Origin: JBBFMJ01 sp037441225
Lineage (GTDB): Bacteria; Acidobacteriota; Thermoanaerobaculia; UBA2201
Direction of reading: 5' to 3'
Length of the DNA: 39,118 bases
NCBI GenBank assembly: GCA_037441225.1
Contig: JBBISU010000025.1
Location: 1-39,118, forward strand
The translations under genes and the position numbers were made by a program. Positions 1 through 6,936 of the stretch are shown here, piece by piece. Each line of letters starts with the position of its first letter. Positions within the stretch are counted from its first letter, which is position 1. The notes beneath the pieces were generated by a model. The model was not told the origin of the DNA and did no database searches. It saw only the letters and a list, made by a program, of their open reading frames with translations.

Positions 1-236
1 TTTTCTAAGTAAAGATTTTCCAAAGTGATTTTGCCAATATCCTTTGTGCTTACATAAGCATAAAGTTTATTAGTTTTGCAACTTTTAAAAAACAATTTTT
101 CCTGAAAAATCAAGTATTTTTCCATATTTTATACCATTGAAATGCAATCTGCTTTCTTTGAGAAGCAAACCGTTATTTTACCAGTAAAGTTTTTTATAAT
201 TTTTATACACTTCTCAAGCTTTTCTGCTTTAAACAT
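1..236 (-). pseudogene. Broken gene of unknown function, running off the left edge
   Basis: An ATG at 236-234 opens a frame of 35 codons that ends at a TAA at 131-129. The same frame resumes at once (ATG at 125-123) and stays open to the window edge. The two pieces begin MFKAEKLEKCIKIIKNF and MEKYLIFQEKLFFKSC. One in-frame stop inside a continuous frame suggests a nonsense mutation, or two short genes. A strong promoter sits immediately upstream, at the leaderless spacing seen across the window, which supports 236 as a genuine start. I recognise no family. The part beyond position 1 is not visible, so length and C-terminus are unknown. A base-calling error at 129-131 is the main alternative to a real pseudogene. 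Confidence 0.45.
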
Positions 237-242
237 AATTTT

Positions 243-270
243 ATTATATCTAAAATTTAAAAAAAGTCAA
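243..270 (-). promoter_or_regulatory. Promoter of the broken gene at 236
   Basis: On the minus strand a TTGACT -35 box (270-265) is followed after 16 bases by a perfect TATAAT (248-243). Six bases then separate it from the ATG at 236, so transcription should begin at or next to the start codon. Confidence 0.6.
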
Positions 271-280
271 TGATGCGACT

Positions 281-338
281 TGCCTCAAATAAAATCTATC
301 TAAAAATGATTCATTGCCTCAAGTAAAATCTATTTAAA
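281..338. repeat. Imperfect 24-base tandem direct repeat
   Basis: Two copies of a roughly 24-base sequence starting TGCCTCAA lie at 281-304 and 315-338 with a 34-base period. They differ at a few positions. Only two copies are present, so there is no evidence of a CRISPR array. Confidence 0.5.
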
Positions 339-549
339 GAAGAATGAGATTTTTATGATAATTTATGTTGAAGAAATTAAAAGAGTTTTATGAAAATCTA
401 ATGGTATGCTTTTTGGGAGTAAATTTATAACCCTATTTCTGAGGTTTTTGATAAAAGTATTGTTTTTAAATGATCCTATAATCTTTTTGAAGTACTAAAT
501 AAGCTATGCTCATAAGAAAGCAAAGAAAAAGGATTAAATTTAATTTGAA

Positions 550-1562
550 TTATTCTAATTCATAACTTAAAAAGAAATTTATGCCTTTGGTTTTTAGCTC
601 ATCCTTTAATTCTGCTTTTGAAAATATATATGTTACAACTATTGGGAAGGGTTCACCATATTTTTTGCCAAACCTTTTTATTTTTTTCTCAAAATCCTTT
701 AAATCTTTAATGCCAAACCTTGCTTTTCCTTCACCTATAATGAATATTTTACTTCCATTCTTTTCTCCAAAACCAAAAAAATTTAACTCTTCCATTCTTC
801 CCTGCAAATTTTCAAGATAATCCCTTTTTAAACCTTCAAATAATTCTATTCCATACTTTTCTTTTAAAATTGCAGGCAATTTTGCTATCGCTTTATCTTC
901 TAAGGGATGGCCTAAACTTTCTGATATACCGCCAACCCTTATGTTTAAATCTTTTAATGATTTTGACAATCTTCTTATTTCTTCTTCCGTCCTTTTTTGT
1001 GCCTCTGCAAGTTCATTTACCCTTTGCTCTGTCCTCTTTTGTGCTTCAGCCAGTTCATTTACCCTTTGCTCTGTCCTCTTTTGTGCTTCAGCCAGTTCAT
1101 TTACCCTTTGCTCTGTCCTTTTTTGTGCCTCTGCTAATTCTTCCACTACTTTTTCTAATCTTGAAAGGCGTTCTTCTGATTTTTTTTGTGCTTCAATTAA
1201 TTCTTCCACTACTTTTTCTAATCTTGAAAGGCGTTCTTCTGATTTTTTTTGTGCTTCAATTAATNNNNNNNNNNNNNNNNNNNNNNNNNNNNNNNNNNNN
1301 NNNNNNNNNNNNNNNNNNNNNNNNNNNNNNNNNNNNNNNNNNNNNNNNNNNNNNNNNNNNNNNNTACTTTTTCTAATCTTGAAAGGCGTTCTTCTGATTT
1401 TTTTTGCGCTTCTGCTAATTCATTTACTATTTGTTTTAAATCATGAAATTCTTCTTTTGTTACAATCTTTTGAAGTATAGACAATTCTTCTTCAATTGCC
1501 TCTCCTAACTGTATGGCAATTTTTTCATCAAAAATTTCCCTTAATTTAGAGTATAACCCCAT
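550..1562 (-). CDS. Repetitive coiled-coil protein with DUF3782-like C-terminal domain (contains assembly gap)
   Basis: The N-terminal part (1562 down to 1365, starting MGLYSKLREIFDEK) and the C-terminal part (1264 down to 550) lie either side of 100 N and look like one gene. Both flanks of the gap encode the same repeat, EAQKKSEERLSRLEKV, which is a 21-residue heptad-type unit. Downstream come three copies of a 14-residue unit, NELAEAQKRTEQRV. The middle is therefore a long coiled coil. The last ~120 residues form a globular domain with an IIGEGKAR segment that resembles the ExK of PD-(D/E)XK nuclease folds, as in DUF3782 proteins. The frame changes across the N run, as expected if the gap length is arbitrary. 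The GTG at 1209 that would open the 3' part is internal to a repeat. Function unknown; real protein length cannot be determined. Confidence 0.75.
996..1137 (-). repeat. 42-bp coding tandem repeat (three copies plus part of a fourth)
   Basis: Units start at 996, 1038, 1080 and 1122 and are nearly identical. Each encodes the 14-residue unit NELAEAQKRTEQRV. The period equals two heptads, so copy-number change keeps both the frame and the coiled-coil register. Confidence 0.85.
1125..1264 (-). repeat. 63-bp coding tandem repeat running into the gap
   Basis: Units start at 1125, 1188 and 1251, and the third is cut by the N run. The sequence resuming at 1365 matches the inside of the same unit. Each encodes 21 residues (three heptads) around KSEERLSRLEKV. 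The gap therefore lies inside this array. Confidence 0.85.
1265..1364. other. Assembly gap (100 N)
   Basis: There are exactly 100 unknown bases, a conventional placeholder for a gap of unknown length. The 63-bp repeat flanks it on both sides, so repeat collapse is the likely cause. Confidence 0.97.
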
Positions 1563-1568
1563 AATTAT

Positions 1569-1598
1569 ATTTTAACACCAATAAAATAAAATTTGCAA
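1569..1598 (-). promoter_or_regulatory. Leaderless promoter of the coiled-coil gene, overlapped by a palindrome
   Basis: TAAAAT (1574-1569) ends six bases before the ATG at 1562. TTGCAA (1598-1593) lies 18 bases further up. The -35 is centred in a perfect 14-base palindrome, AAATTTGCAAATTT (1589-1602), which also touches the stop codon of the upstream cupin gene and could be an operator. Confidence 0.5.
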
Positions 1599-1600
1599 AT

Positions 1601-1924
1601 TTATCCTTTTATCATAAAAAGGAGCATTTTAAAGGGTTTTTCAGCTTTAACAGAATGGGGAATATCTTTTGGCAAAGAAATTGCATCACCTTCCTTTACT
1701 AAGTTTTCTTTTCCTCCAATTATAATTTTTCCTTCCCCTTCAATTACATAAATAAAAGCATCATAAGGGGATGTATGCTCTGATAATGCTTGTCCTGTAT
1801 CAAAGGCAAATAAGGAAAGAGAGCCCTCTTTTTTTTGTATTAGTGCCTTGCTCACAATTGACCCACTTTGAACTTCAATTGCTTCATTCAATTTCTTTGG
1901 CTCAAAAAAGAAATCTAAACTCAT
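1601..1924 (-). CDS. Small cupin-domain protein
   Basis: This 107-residue protein is a single cupin barrel. It shows the first cupin motif around residues 45-65 (EHTSPYDAFIYVIEGEGKI) and the second around 75-90 (GDAISLPKDIPHSV), with a His in each and a Glu-rich first strand that could bind one metal. Small cupins of this kind bind metal or small ligands and have no fixed reaction, so none is assigned. The ATG overlaps the stop of the DUF438 gene by four bases (ATGA), which implies translational coupling. It is the last gene of the nitric-oxide operon, so a link to nitrosative stress is inferred from position only. Confidence 0.8.
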   Translation of the reverse strand: MSLDFFFEPKKLNEAIEVQSGSIVSKALIQKKEGSLSLFAFDTGQALSEHTSPYDAFIYVIEGEGKIIIGGKENLVKEGDAISLPKDIPHSVKAEKPFKMLLFMIKG

Positions 1925-3105
1925 AAAAGGTGTTTTTCCCCTTCTAATTTTTTAATTTCCGTAATATCTTGAACAAATTCCAAACAACCAAGATAATTCC
2001 CATCTTTATCCCTTACAGGATAATAACTAATATAAATAAATTTTCCTTTCAACTGAATCCAAAACTCTGCTGGTTTATTTGAACCATTTTTAAAGTCTTC
2101 CAATATTTTATTTACCATATGAAGTGATTTTTGTGGATGGCATCCCTGAACTTTCATACCTATAACCTGTGGTGTTCTTACAAAAATTCTATGGGGAGGA
2201 TCTGAATAAAATTTAACTGTGTCATCTTTGTCAACAAAAGCAATATCAATTGGCAGGGTATTGAAAATTGACAATAGTTCTTTTAATGCTAAGTTTCCCG
2301 TGGGAAAAGTGATTGTACCTTCTCCCAGCATAACTTCCTTTTCTTCTTTTTTTGTTATCCCTTTTGCAATTTCTGGTGTAAAGGAAGGGTAGCCAATTTT
2401 ATCAAATTCTTCTTTTGCTTCTCTGAATTCCTGATCAGATAAAACTCTCATTGATGTAGGAAATAAAATTTGATTTTCTTTCATAAAATGGGATGCTAGC
2501 ATCTCTGAAAAATCAAGGGCTAATTTATCAAGTTTTTTTATAAATTCTTCAAAACTTAAATTTTTATAATTTTCTTTTAAATTTTTCAACTCCTTCTTTT
2601 GTTCTCTAATTATGTCATGTTCCATCCACATAATCCTTGGTGGCTGTGTTATGCCTTTTTTTTCAAGAAGTGGAAAAAGTATGTTTTCTTCTCTCAAATA
2701 ATGGCTTTCTGCTTCTAATAGATGTTCCACAAGCCCTTCAAAGTTTTTTATCACTTCCTTTGCTTCTTCAAAATTTTTAAAATTTTTTAGATTTGTGGAA
2801 ATTTTTTTAAGACCTGTTCCATATCCAAGCATAATCTGGTGCTCTACCATTAAAAGGTGAATTGGATGGCCTGCTGGTGCAATGGGTTTTTGTTCTTCTA
2901 AACTTTCTTTAAAAGCTTCCAGGTGCAAATCGCACATCTTATGGATTTCTTCTGTTGGGACTCCTTCTTTTATGAGTTCTTCTTCAGCCCTTGCTATCTC
3001 TTCTGCAGAAGTATTTTTTATAACTTCTTTGAATTCCTCCTTTACCTTTTCAACCTTCTCTCCTTTGTGTATTTTTTTAATAATTTCTTTAATTTTATCC
3101 TTCAT
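1921..3105 (-). CDS. DUF438 / hemerythrin-like / PAS protein
   Basis: Three regions are visible: an N-terminal DUF438 segment (about residues 1-75), a hemerythrin-like HHE four-helix domain (about 80-220), and a C-terminal PAS-like domain (about 270-385). The HHE domain has regularly spaced iron-ligand candidates in HLLMVEHQ, ESHYLREENILFP, WMEHDIIREQ and SHFMKENQILFP. Such proteins are thought to sense or bind O2 or NO or to repair Fe-S centres, as YtfE-type hemerythrins do; that role is inferred here from its neighbours norB and norC. I place the start at the ATG at 3105, because AAGGAG lies 6 bases upstream of it. The ATG at 3132 gives nine more residues and lies upstream of that Shine-Dalgarno site. 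Confidence 0.85.
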   Translation of the reverse strand: MKDKIKEIIKKIHKGEKVEKVKEEFKEVIKNTSAEEIARAEEELIKEGVPTEEIHKMCDLHLEAFKESLEEQKPIAPAGHPIHLLMVEHQIMLGYGTGLKKISTNLKNFKNFEEAKEVIKNFEGLVEHLLEAESHYLREENILFPLLEKKGITQPPRIMWMEHDIIREQKKELKNLKENYKNLSFEEFIKKLDKLALDFSEMLASHFMKENQILFPTSMRVLSDQEFREAKEEFDKIGYPSFTPEIAKGITKKEEKEVMLGEGTITFPTGNLALKELLSIFNTLPIDIAFVDKDDTVKFYSDPPHRIFVRTPQVIGMKVQGCHPQKSLHMVNKILEDFKNGSNKPAEFWIQLKGKFIYISYYPVRDKDGNYLGCLEFVQDITEIKKLEGEKHLL

Positions 3106-3147
3106 TTTAATCTCCTTAAATAAACTTTCCATAAGAATTATACCTTT

Positions 3148-4473
3148 TTAAGCAAATTTTTTCTCTTTTAAATTAAATAGATCATAAATTGTTATAATTG
3201 CACCAAAGAGGAAAAATATTCCTATTATTGTGGCAATTTGCATCCATAATCTCATATAAAGTTGCGCTTCCATATAAGAAAATCCTAAAAATCTTTCAAA
3301 ATATGATTGAACAATTCCTGCAACTGCAAAGGAAAGTCCCATCAAAAACATAGAAACTGACATAGTCCAAAAACCAATTTTTCCTTTTCTTTCATCATAT
3401 TTTTCTATATTTTTAAATTTTGGAAAAACAAAGTAAAATAAAGTTATATTAAGCAAAGCATAAGCGCCAAAAAATGCAAGGTGGCCATGGGATACGGTTA
3501 TTTGAGAGCCATGGGTGTAATAGTTTATAGCTGGAAGAGTATGGACAAAGCCAAAGAGCCCTGCACCAAGGAGGTGATAAAAAGCTGTACCAACAGCCAA
3601 AGTCCAAGTTAACGGATTTTTTATTTCTTCTTTTCTATGTTTTACATGGTTCCATGTATCTATTACCATTAAAAGAATTGGAAGGGGTTCCAGAGCAGAA
3701 AAAATCCCACCAACCCAAAGCCAATATTTTGGTGCTCCAAGCCAGTAATAGTGATGTCCAGTTCCTGCAATTCCTGTAAATAAGAATAAGCCAATTTCCA
3801 CATAAAGCCATTTTTCTACAACACTTCTTTCAATACCTGCAAGTTTCATTAAAACAAAGGCAAAAATTGCACCAGTTACAAGTTCCCAGGCACCTTCAAC
3901 CCATAGATGTATGACCCACCACCAATAATACCAATCAATTGTGGCATTTTTATAAAAAGGTATTCCAAATAAATAAAGAAGGGCTAAAAATATCATACCA
4001 CCAAACAATGTCCCCAATATAACTGTTTTCTGTGATCCTTTTAGAATTGTCATCCCTATGTTATAAAGAAATATTAAAGCACCAACTACTACAAGCATAT
4101 CAAGTGGCCTTGGGATTTCTAAGAGAGGTCTTCCTTGCGTCCAGCCAAAGAAAAATCCTACCAAAGCAACAACACCTGTTACAAGCAAAATTATAAGTTG
4201 AAGATAAGCAAGTTTAGAAGACCATATTTCCCTTTTTGTTTCTTCTGGAACCAAATAGTAAGCACCACCCATAAAACCAAGCAAAAGCCATAGGACAAGG
4301 AGATTTGTATGCATTGCCCTTGCCGTTGAAAAGGGGAAGACATCTACTATATCCTGCGGAATAGTTGATGAATAAGAAAAACCAAGATAAAGACCTAAAA
4401 GAATTTGAATCAAAAATAATAGAAGAGCAGGATAAAAATAAAATTTTGCTATTTCCTGTGATTTGTATTCCAT
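3148..4473 (-). CDS. norB: Nitric oxide reductase large subunit (NorB)
   Basis: NorB reduces two NO to N2O at a haem b3/non-haem iron centre in the cytoplasmic membrane. The 441 residues form about 12 membrane helices. The expected ligands are present: His55 (haem b); His189 with Glu193 in HLWVEGAWE, plus His240 and His241 (iron B); and His329 and His331 in SHGHLAFFGAY (haem b3 and b). The glutamate in the HLWVEG motif separates NOR from cbb3 oxidases, which lack it. Length is close to that of cytochrome-c-dependent NorB. A clear AGGAGG precedes the ATG, and norC ends 9 bases upstream. No norD or norQ is present in the operon, which suggests a detoxification rather than a full denitrification setting. 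Confidence 0.95.
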   Translation of the reverse strand: MEYKSQEIAKFYFYPALLLFLIQILLGLYLGFSYSSTIPQDIVDVFPFSTARAMHTNLLVLWLLLGFMGGAYYLVPEETKREIWSSKLAYLQLIILLVTGVVALVGFFFGWTQGRPLLEIPRPLDMLVVVGALIFLYNIGMTILKGSQKTVILGTLFGGMIFLALLYLFGIPFYKNATIDWYYWWWVIHLWVEGAWELVTGAIFAFVLMKLAGIERSVVEKWLYVEIGLFLFTGIAGTGHHYYWLGAPKYWLWVGGIFSALEPLPILLMVIDTWNHVKHRKEEIKNPLTWTLAVGTAFYHLLGAGLFGFVHTLPAINYYTHGSQITVSHGHLAFFGAYALLNITLFYFVFPKFKNIEKYDERKGKIGFWTMSVSMFLMGLSFAVAGIVQSYFERFLGFSYMEAQLYMRLWMQIATIIGIFFLFGAIITIYDLFNLKEKKFA

Positions 4474-4482
4474 TTTAACCTC

Positions 4483-5184
4483 CTATTTTAAACTTAATAA
4501 AAATTCTGAAAGCTTTTGAAGTTCTTCTTCTGTCAATTGATTCTGCGGGGGCATCTTTGAAGAAGGATTGAAAGTTTTGGGATTTCTTATAATTTCTTTT
4601 AATGTTTCCAGATCAAAAGAACTCCCAACCTTTGCAAGAGAAGGGCCCCTTTTTTCTTCCTTTTCTTGTAAACTATGGCAGGTTATACAACCCTTTACTT
4701 TAAAAAGTGCAGCGCCAACACCTATGTTTTCTGATAAAGACATTCTCAAAGCAGTCCTTGAAATCCTTTTTTCACTGTGTTGAGGAGGCCATTCATTATT
4801 ATCTATTTCTGATACCCATTTTAAAAAAGAAATCAAATTTTCTATTTCTTCATCTTTTAAATTTTGTTTTGGCATCTTTCTTTTTGAATTTGCAAAGATA
4901 ACATCTGGTTTTTTTAAAATATCTTTTATATTTTCATCGCCCAATCTTTTGTATGCCTTTGTCATATCAGGTGCATAATAACCACCAAAACCAAGGATTG
5001 TGTGGCAATCATTACAGTTATATTTTTCCCAAACCTTTTTGCCTGCTACAACATTTTCATTTAAGTTTTCTACTTTTGTTAGAACTTTCACTTGCTTGTG
5101 GGTATCAAAAGTTAAATAGAGAAAAAGAATAGCAGATGAAAGTGTACCTAAAAGAAAGATCCAAAAAGCAACCTTTTTGTCCAT
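4483..5184 (-). CDS. norC: Nitric oxide reductase cytochrome c subunit with a second haem c domain
   Basis: An N-terminal membrane anchor (residues 4-26) is followed by a NorC-like domain with CNDCH at 57-61, the NorC signature GFGGYYAPDMTKAY, and a Met ligand candidate in KRKMPKQ. Classical NorC stops after about 150 residues. Here a second cytochrome c domain follows, with CITCH at 166-170 and a KMPPQNQ Met loop, giving 233 residues and two haems. The extra domain probably takes electrons from a soluble donor and passes them to the NorC haem, then NorB. AAGGAGG lies just before the ATG. The gene sits between ygbA (10-base gap to its stop) and norB. Confidence 0.92.
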   Translation of the reverse strand: MDKKVAFWIFLLGTLSSAILFLYLTFDTHKQVKVLTKVENLNENVVAGKKVWEKYNCNDCHTILGFGGYYAPDMTKAYKRLGDENIKDILKKPDVIFANSKRKMPKQNLKDEEIENLISFLKWVSEIDNNEWPPQHSEKRISRTALRMSLSENIGVGAALFKVKGCITCHSLQEKEEKRGPSLAKVGSSFDLETLKEIIRNPKTFNPSSKMPPQNQLTEEELQKLSEFLLSLK

Positions 5185-5193
5185 AAAACCTCC

Positions 5194-5547
5194 TTAAAAA
5201 AAATACTTGAAGATATAATTTAATCTTCCTTTTTTGATAAAATACAAACCAGAAAATTTCATAATTTCTCTCATCTTTTCCCTATAGCCCTTTGGCCAGC
5301 AAGGGGTTTTGCACTTTTTGCAAGGGGGCTTTGGTTTATAGGGGCATAAAATTCTTTTTGCAACTCCATTGGCTAAAGTATTTCTACAATCTTTGCATAA
5401 AAACAAATCGTATCTATTTAAGTAACTTCCTAAAATTCCTTCATAAAAGATTTTTTCTTTTTCTCTTTCTTTATGTTTTTCATTACAATATAAACTCGTA
5501 AAATCCAAAAGTATTGAAATGTCTTTTTGTAATTTTAAATTTTTCAT
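5194..5547 (-). CDS. ygbA: YgbA family protein (nitrous-oxide/NO-stimulated promoter family)
   Basis: The 117-residue Cys-rich protein matches the YgbA family. It has SLYCNEKH near residue 25, FLCKDCRNTL, then a cluster ILCPYKPKPPCKKCKTPC, and YREKMREIMKFSG near the end. At least seven cysteines in this pattern suggest a metal or Fe-S site. In E. coli ygbA belongs to the NsrR nitrosative-stress regulon; its molecular role is not well defined. Its place at the head of a nor operon fits that link. I prefer the ATG at 5547 (117 residues, as in E. coli YgbA) over the TTG at 5568, which would place an inverted repeat inside the gene. Confidence 0.85.
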   Translation of the reverse strand: MKNLKLQKDISILLDFTSLYCNEKHKEREKEKIFYEGILGSYLNRYDLFLCKDCRNTLANGVAKRILCPYKPKPPCKKCKTPCWPKGYREKMREIMKFSGLYFIKKGRLNYIFKYFF

Positions 5548-5552
5548 ATTCC

Positions 5553-5565
5553 TTAGGATTCCTAA
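5553..5565 (-). promoter_or_regulatory. Inverted repeat over the ygbA ribosome-binding region
   Basis: TTAGGA-A-TCCTAA is a perfect 6-1-6 inverted repeat just before the AAGGA in front of the ATG at 5547. It could be an operator or an RNA structure controlling translation of the NO operon. Confidence 0.35.
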
Positions 5566-5602
5566 CAATTTATTTTCAAAATTTATTCCCAGTGTTTCTC
5601 CT

Positions 5603-5655
5603 AAGATTTTTATCTTTTATTTTGTTTTAGTATAAAGAAAAGCAAAAAAATGTAA
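5603..5655 (-). promoter_or_regulatory. Candidate NO-operon promoter with a GAT-N4-ATC site
   Basis: TATACT (5634-5629) and TTACAT (5655-5650) lie 15 bases apart on the minus strand. Downstream of the predicted start is a perfect palindrome, AAGAT-N4-ATCTT (5603-5616). Its GAT-N4-ATC core has the geometry of FNR/DNR-type sites. Its position downstream of the -10 would suit repression. Unlike most first genes here, ygbA has a leader of about 75 bases. Confidence 0.35.
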
Positions 5656-5664
5656 TTTTGTTAA

Positions 5665-6936
5665 TTATATATCATAATAACTTTTGATTTCAAATTCACC
5701 AACCATTTCTGCCACTGGTTTTATTATTTTTTCTTCACCTAAAAATACCCAAAATGGAATTTCTTCTAAAAGTTTTTTATTGACTTCTTTTATATCTTCT
5801 AATCTTAAATTTTTTATTCTTTCAATTAAAATTTCATAATAATTTTCTGGAAGATCTTGTATGTGATTTTTTAAAAGGAAGCTTCCCCACTCAAGGGGAT
5901 CATCTTTTATTGTTTTAAAACTATTCAAATAAAATTGTTTTGCTTCTTCTAATTCTTCAACATTTATACCTTCATTTTTCCACTCTTTATATAATTTTTC
6001 AATTATTTCAACTGTTTTTTGAAAGTCATTGTTTTTAACCATACCAGAAATTTGAAGATAACCTATATCTTTAAAAGCATCATAGGAACCTAATACACCA
6101 TAAGTTGAACTCATCTCAACCCTTATTTCCCTTAAAATCCTTGAAGAAAAACCACCTTCTGCTAAAGAATAAAAAGAAGTTTTCAAAGGAATATAATCAA
6201 TGGAGGTTCTTGGAAAAGCAGGGATTAAAAGATTTATTGAGACCTGAGTCATATCTTTTTTTGGAATAATTCTTACCTTTGGTTTAAGCTCCAATTTGAC
6301 TTCTTTTAATTCAAAAAGATCTAAATTTTTAAGTTCATATTTGCTTAATGTTCTAAATATTTTTTCTTTAATCTTTCCTTCTTCTTCTGGTGATGATATA
6401 AAGATACCCCAATTTCTTGTGTCTTTTAATCTTTCATATTGAGAAATTAAATCTTTCAATTTAATATTTTTTGTTGTTTTTGGTGTCTGGCTTTTCCCCA
6501 AGGGGTTTTCTTTTCCAAAAACAAAATCAAAGAGATGCATTTCTGAAACAATTTGCGGATCTGTTAAAGAAATTTTCAAATTTCCAATTGCTTGTTTTTT
6601 GGAACTTTTTAAATTTTTTTCCTTAAATGCTGGGTAGTGGAGGAAATCTAACAAAATTGAAAGAGCTTTTTCAAAATTTTCTTTTATGACTTTTAGAGTT
6701 ATCAATGTTGCTTCTTCAGAGACAGAAATATCAAAATTTGCACCCAACCTGTCAAAGATTGGCTTTAATTCTTCTTTATATTTTTTTGAATAAATAAATA
6801 AATTTTCTGAAAGGATTTCCATTATTCCCTTTTTTTCAACAGGTTCCGATAAACTTCCCTTAGGGATTACAATTTGTAAATAATGAACAGGTGGGAAGAG
6901 ATGATTGAAATAAAAGAACTTTATGTTTTCTGCCAT
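5665..6936 (-). CDS. M16 peptidase-like subunit without zinc site (alpha type)
   Basis: A 423-residue M16-fold protein without the HxxEH motif: the equivalent stretch reads GIMEILSENLF, so it cannot bind the catalytic zinc. It keeps the C-terminal half's substrate-binding signature SSRILREIRVEMSSTYGV, with the Arg and Tyr that M16 enzymes use to hold the substrate. This is the alpha partner of heterodimeric M16B proteases. The next gene upstream, which overlaps it by 16 bases, has the zinc site, so the two should form one active enzyme that cleaves peptides or small proteins. No signal peptide is seen, so the complex is probably cytoplasmic. Confidence 0.88.
   Translation of the reverse strand: MAENIKFFYFNHLFPPVHYLQIVIPKGSLSEPVEKKGIMEILSENLFIYSKKYKEELKPIFDRLGANFDISVSEEATLITLKVIKENFEKALSILLDFLHYPAFKEKNLKSSKKQAIGNLKISLTDPQIVSEMHLFDFVFGKENPLGKSQTPKTTKNIKLKDLISQYERLKDTRNWGIFISSPEEEGKIKEKIFRTLSKYELKNLDLFELKEVKLELKPKVRIIPKKDMTQVSINLLIPAFPRTSIDYIPLKTSFYSLAEGGFSSRILREIRVEMSSTYGVLGSYDAFKDIGYLQISGMVKNNDFQKTVEIIEKLYKEWKNEGINVEELEEAKQFYLNSFKTIKDDPLEWGSFLLKNHIQDLPENYYEILIERIKNLRLEDIKEVNKKLLEEIPFWVFLGEEKIIKPVAEMVGEFEIKSYYDI

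Larger units (their letters stand above)
237..549. other. Intergenic region, mostly without recognisable genes
   Basis: It contains the promoter at 243-270 and an imperfect direct repeat (TGCCTCAARTAAAATCTATY) at 281-304 and 315-338, 34 bases apart. A plus-strand frame from the ATG at 355 to the TAA at 496-498 is interrupted by a TGA at 391 and is not convincing as a gene. No RNA gene or clear terminator was seen. Confidence 0.5.

Noticed and set aside
355..498. Plus-strand frame starting MIIYVEEIKRVL with an in-frame TGA at 391
   Set aside because: It is short, interrupted, has no promoter or ribosome site, and has no recognisable family; no sign of recoding at the TGA.
996..1264. Repeat array that could be taken for a CRISPR
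   Set aside because: The units are contiguous without unique spacers, in frame, and encode heptad repeats.
870..1480. Long plus-strand frames opposite the coiled-coil gene
   Set aside because: They are the antisense of coding repeats, hydrophobic only because of the reverse codons, and cross the N gap.
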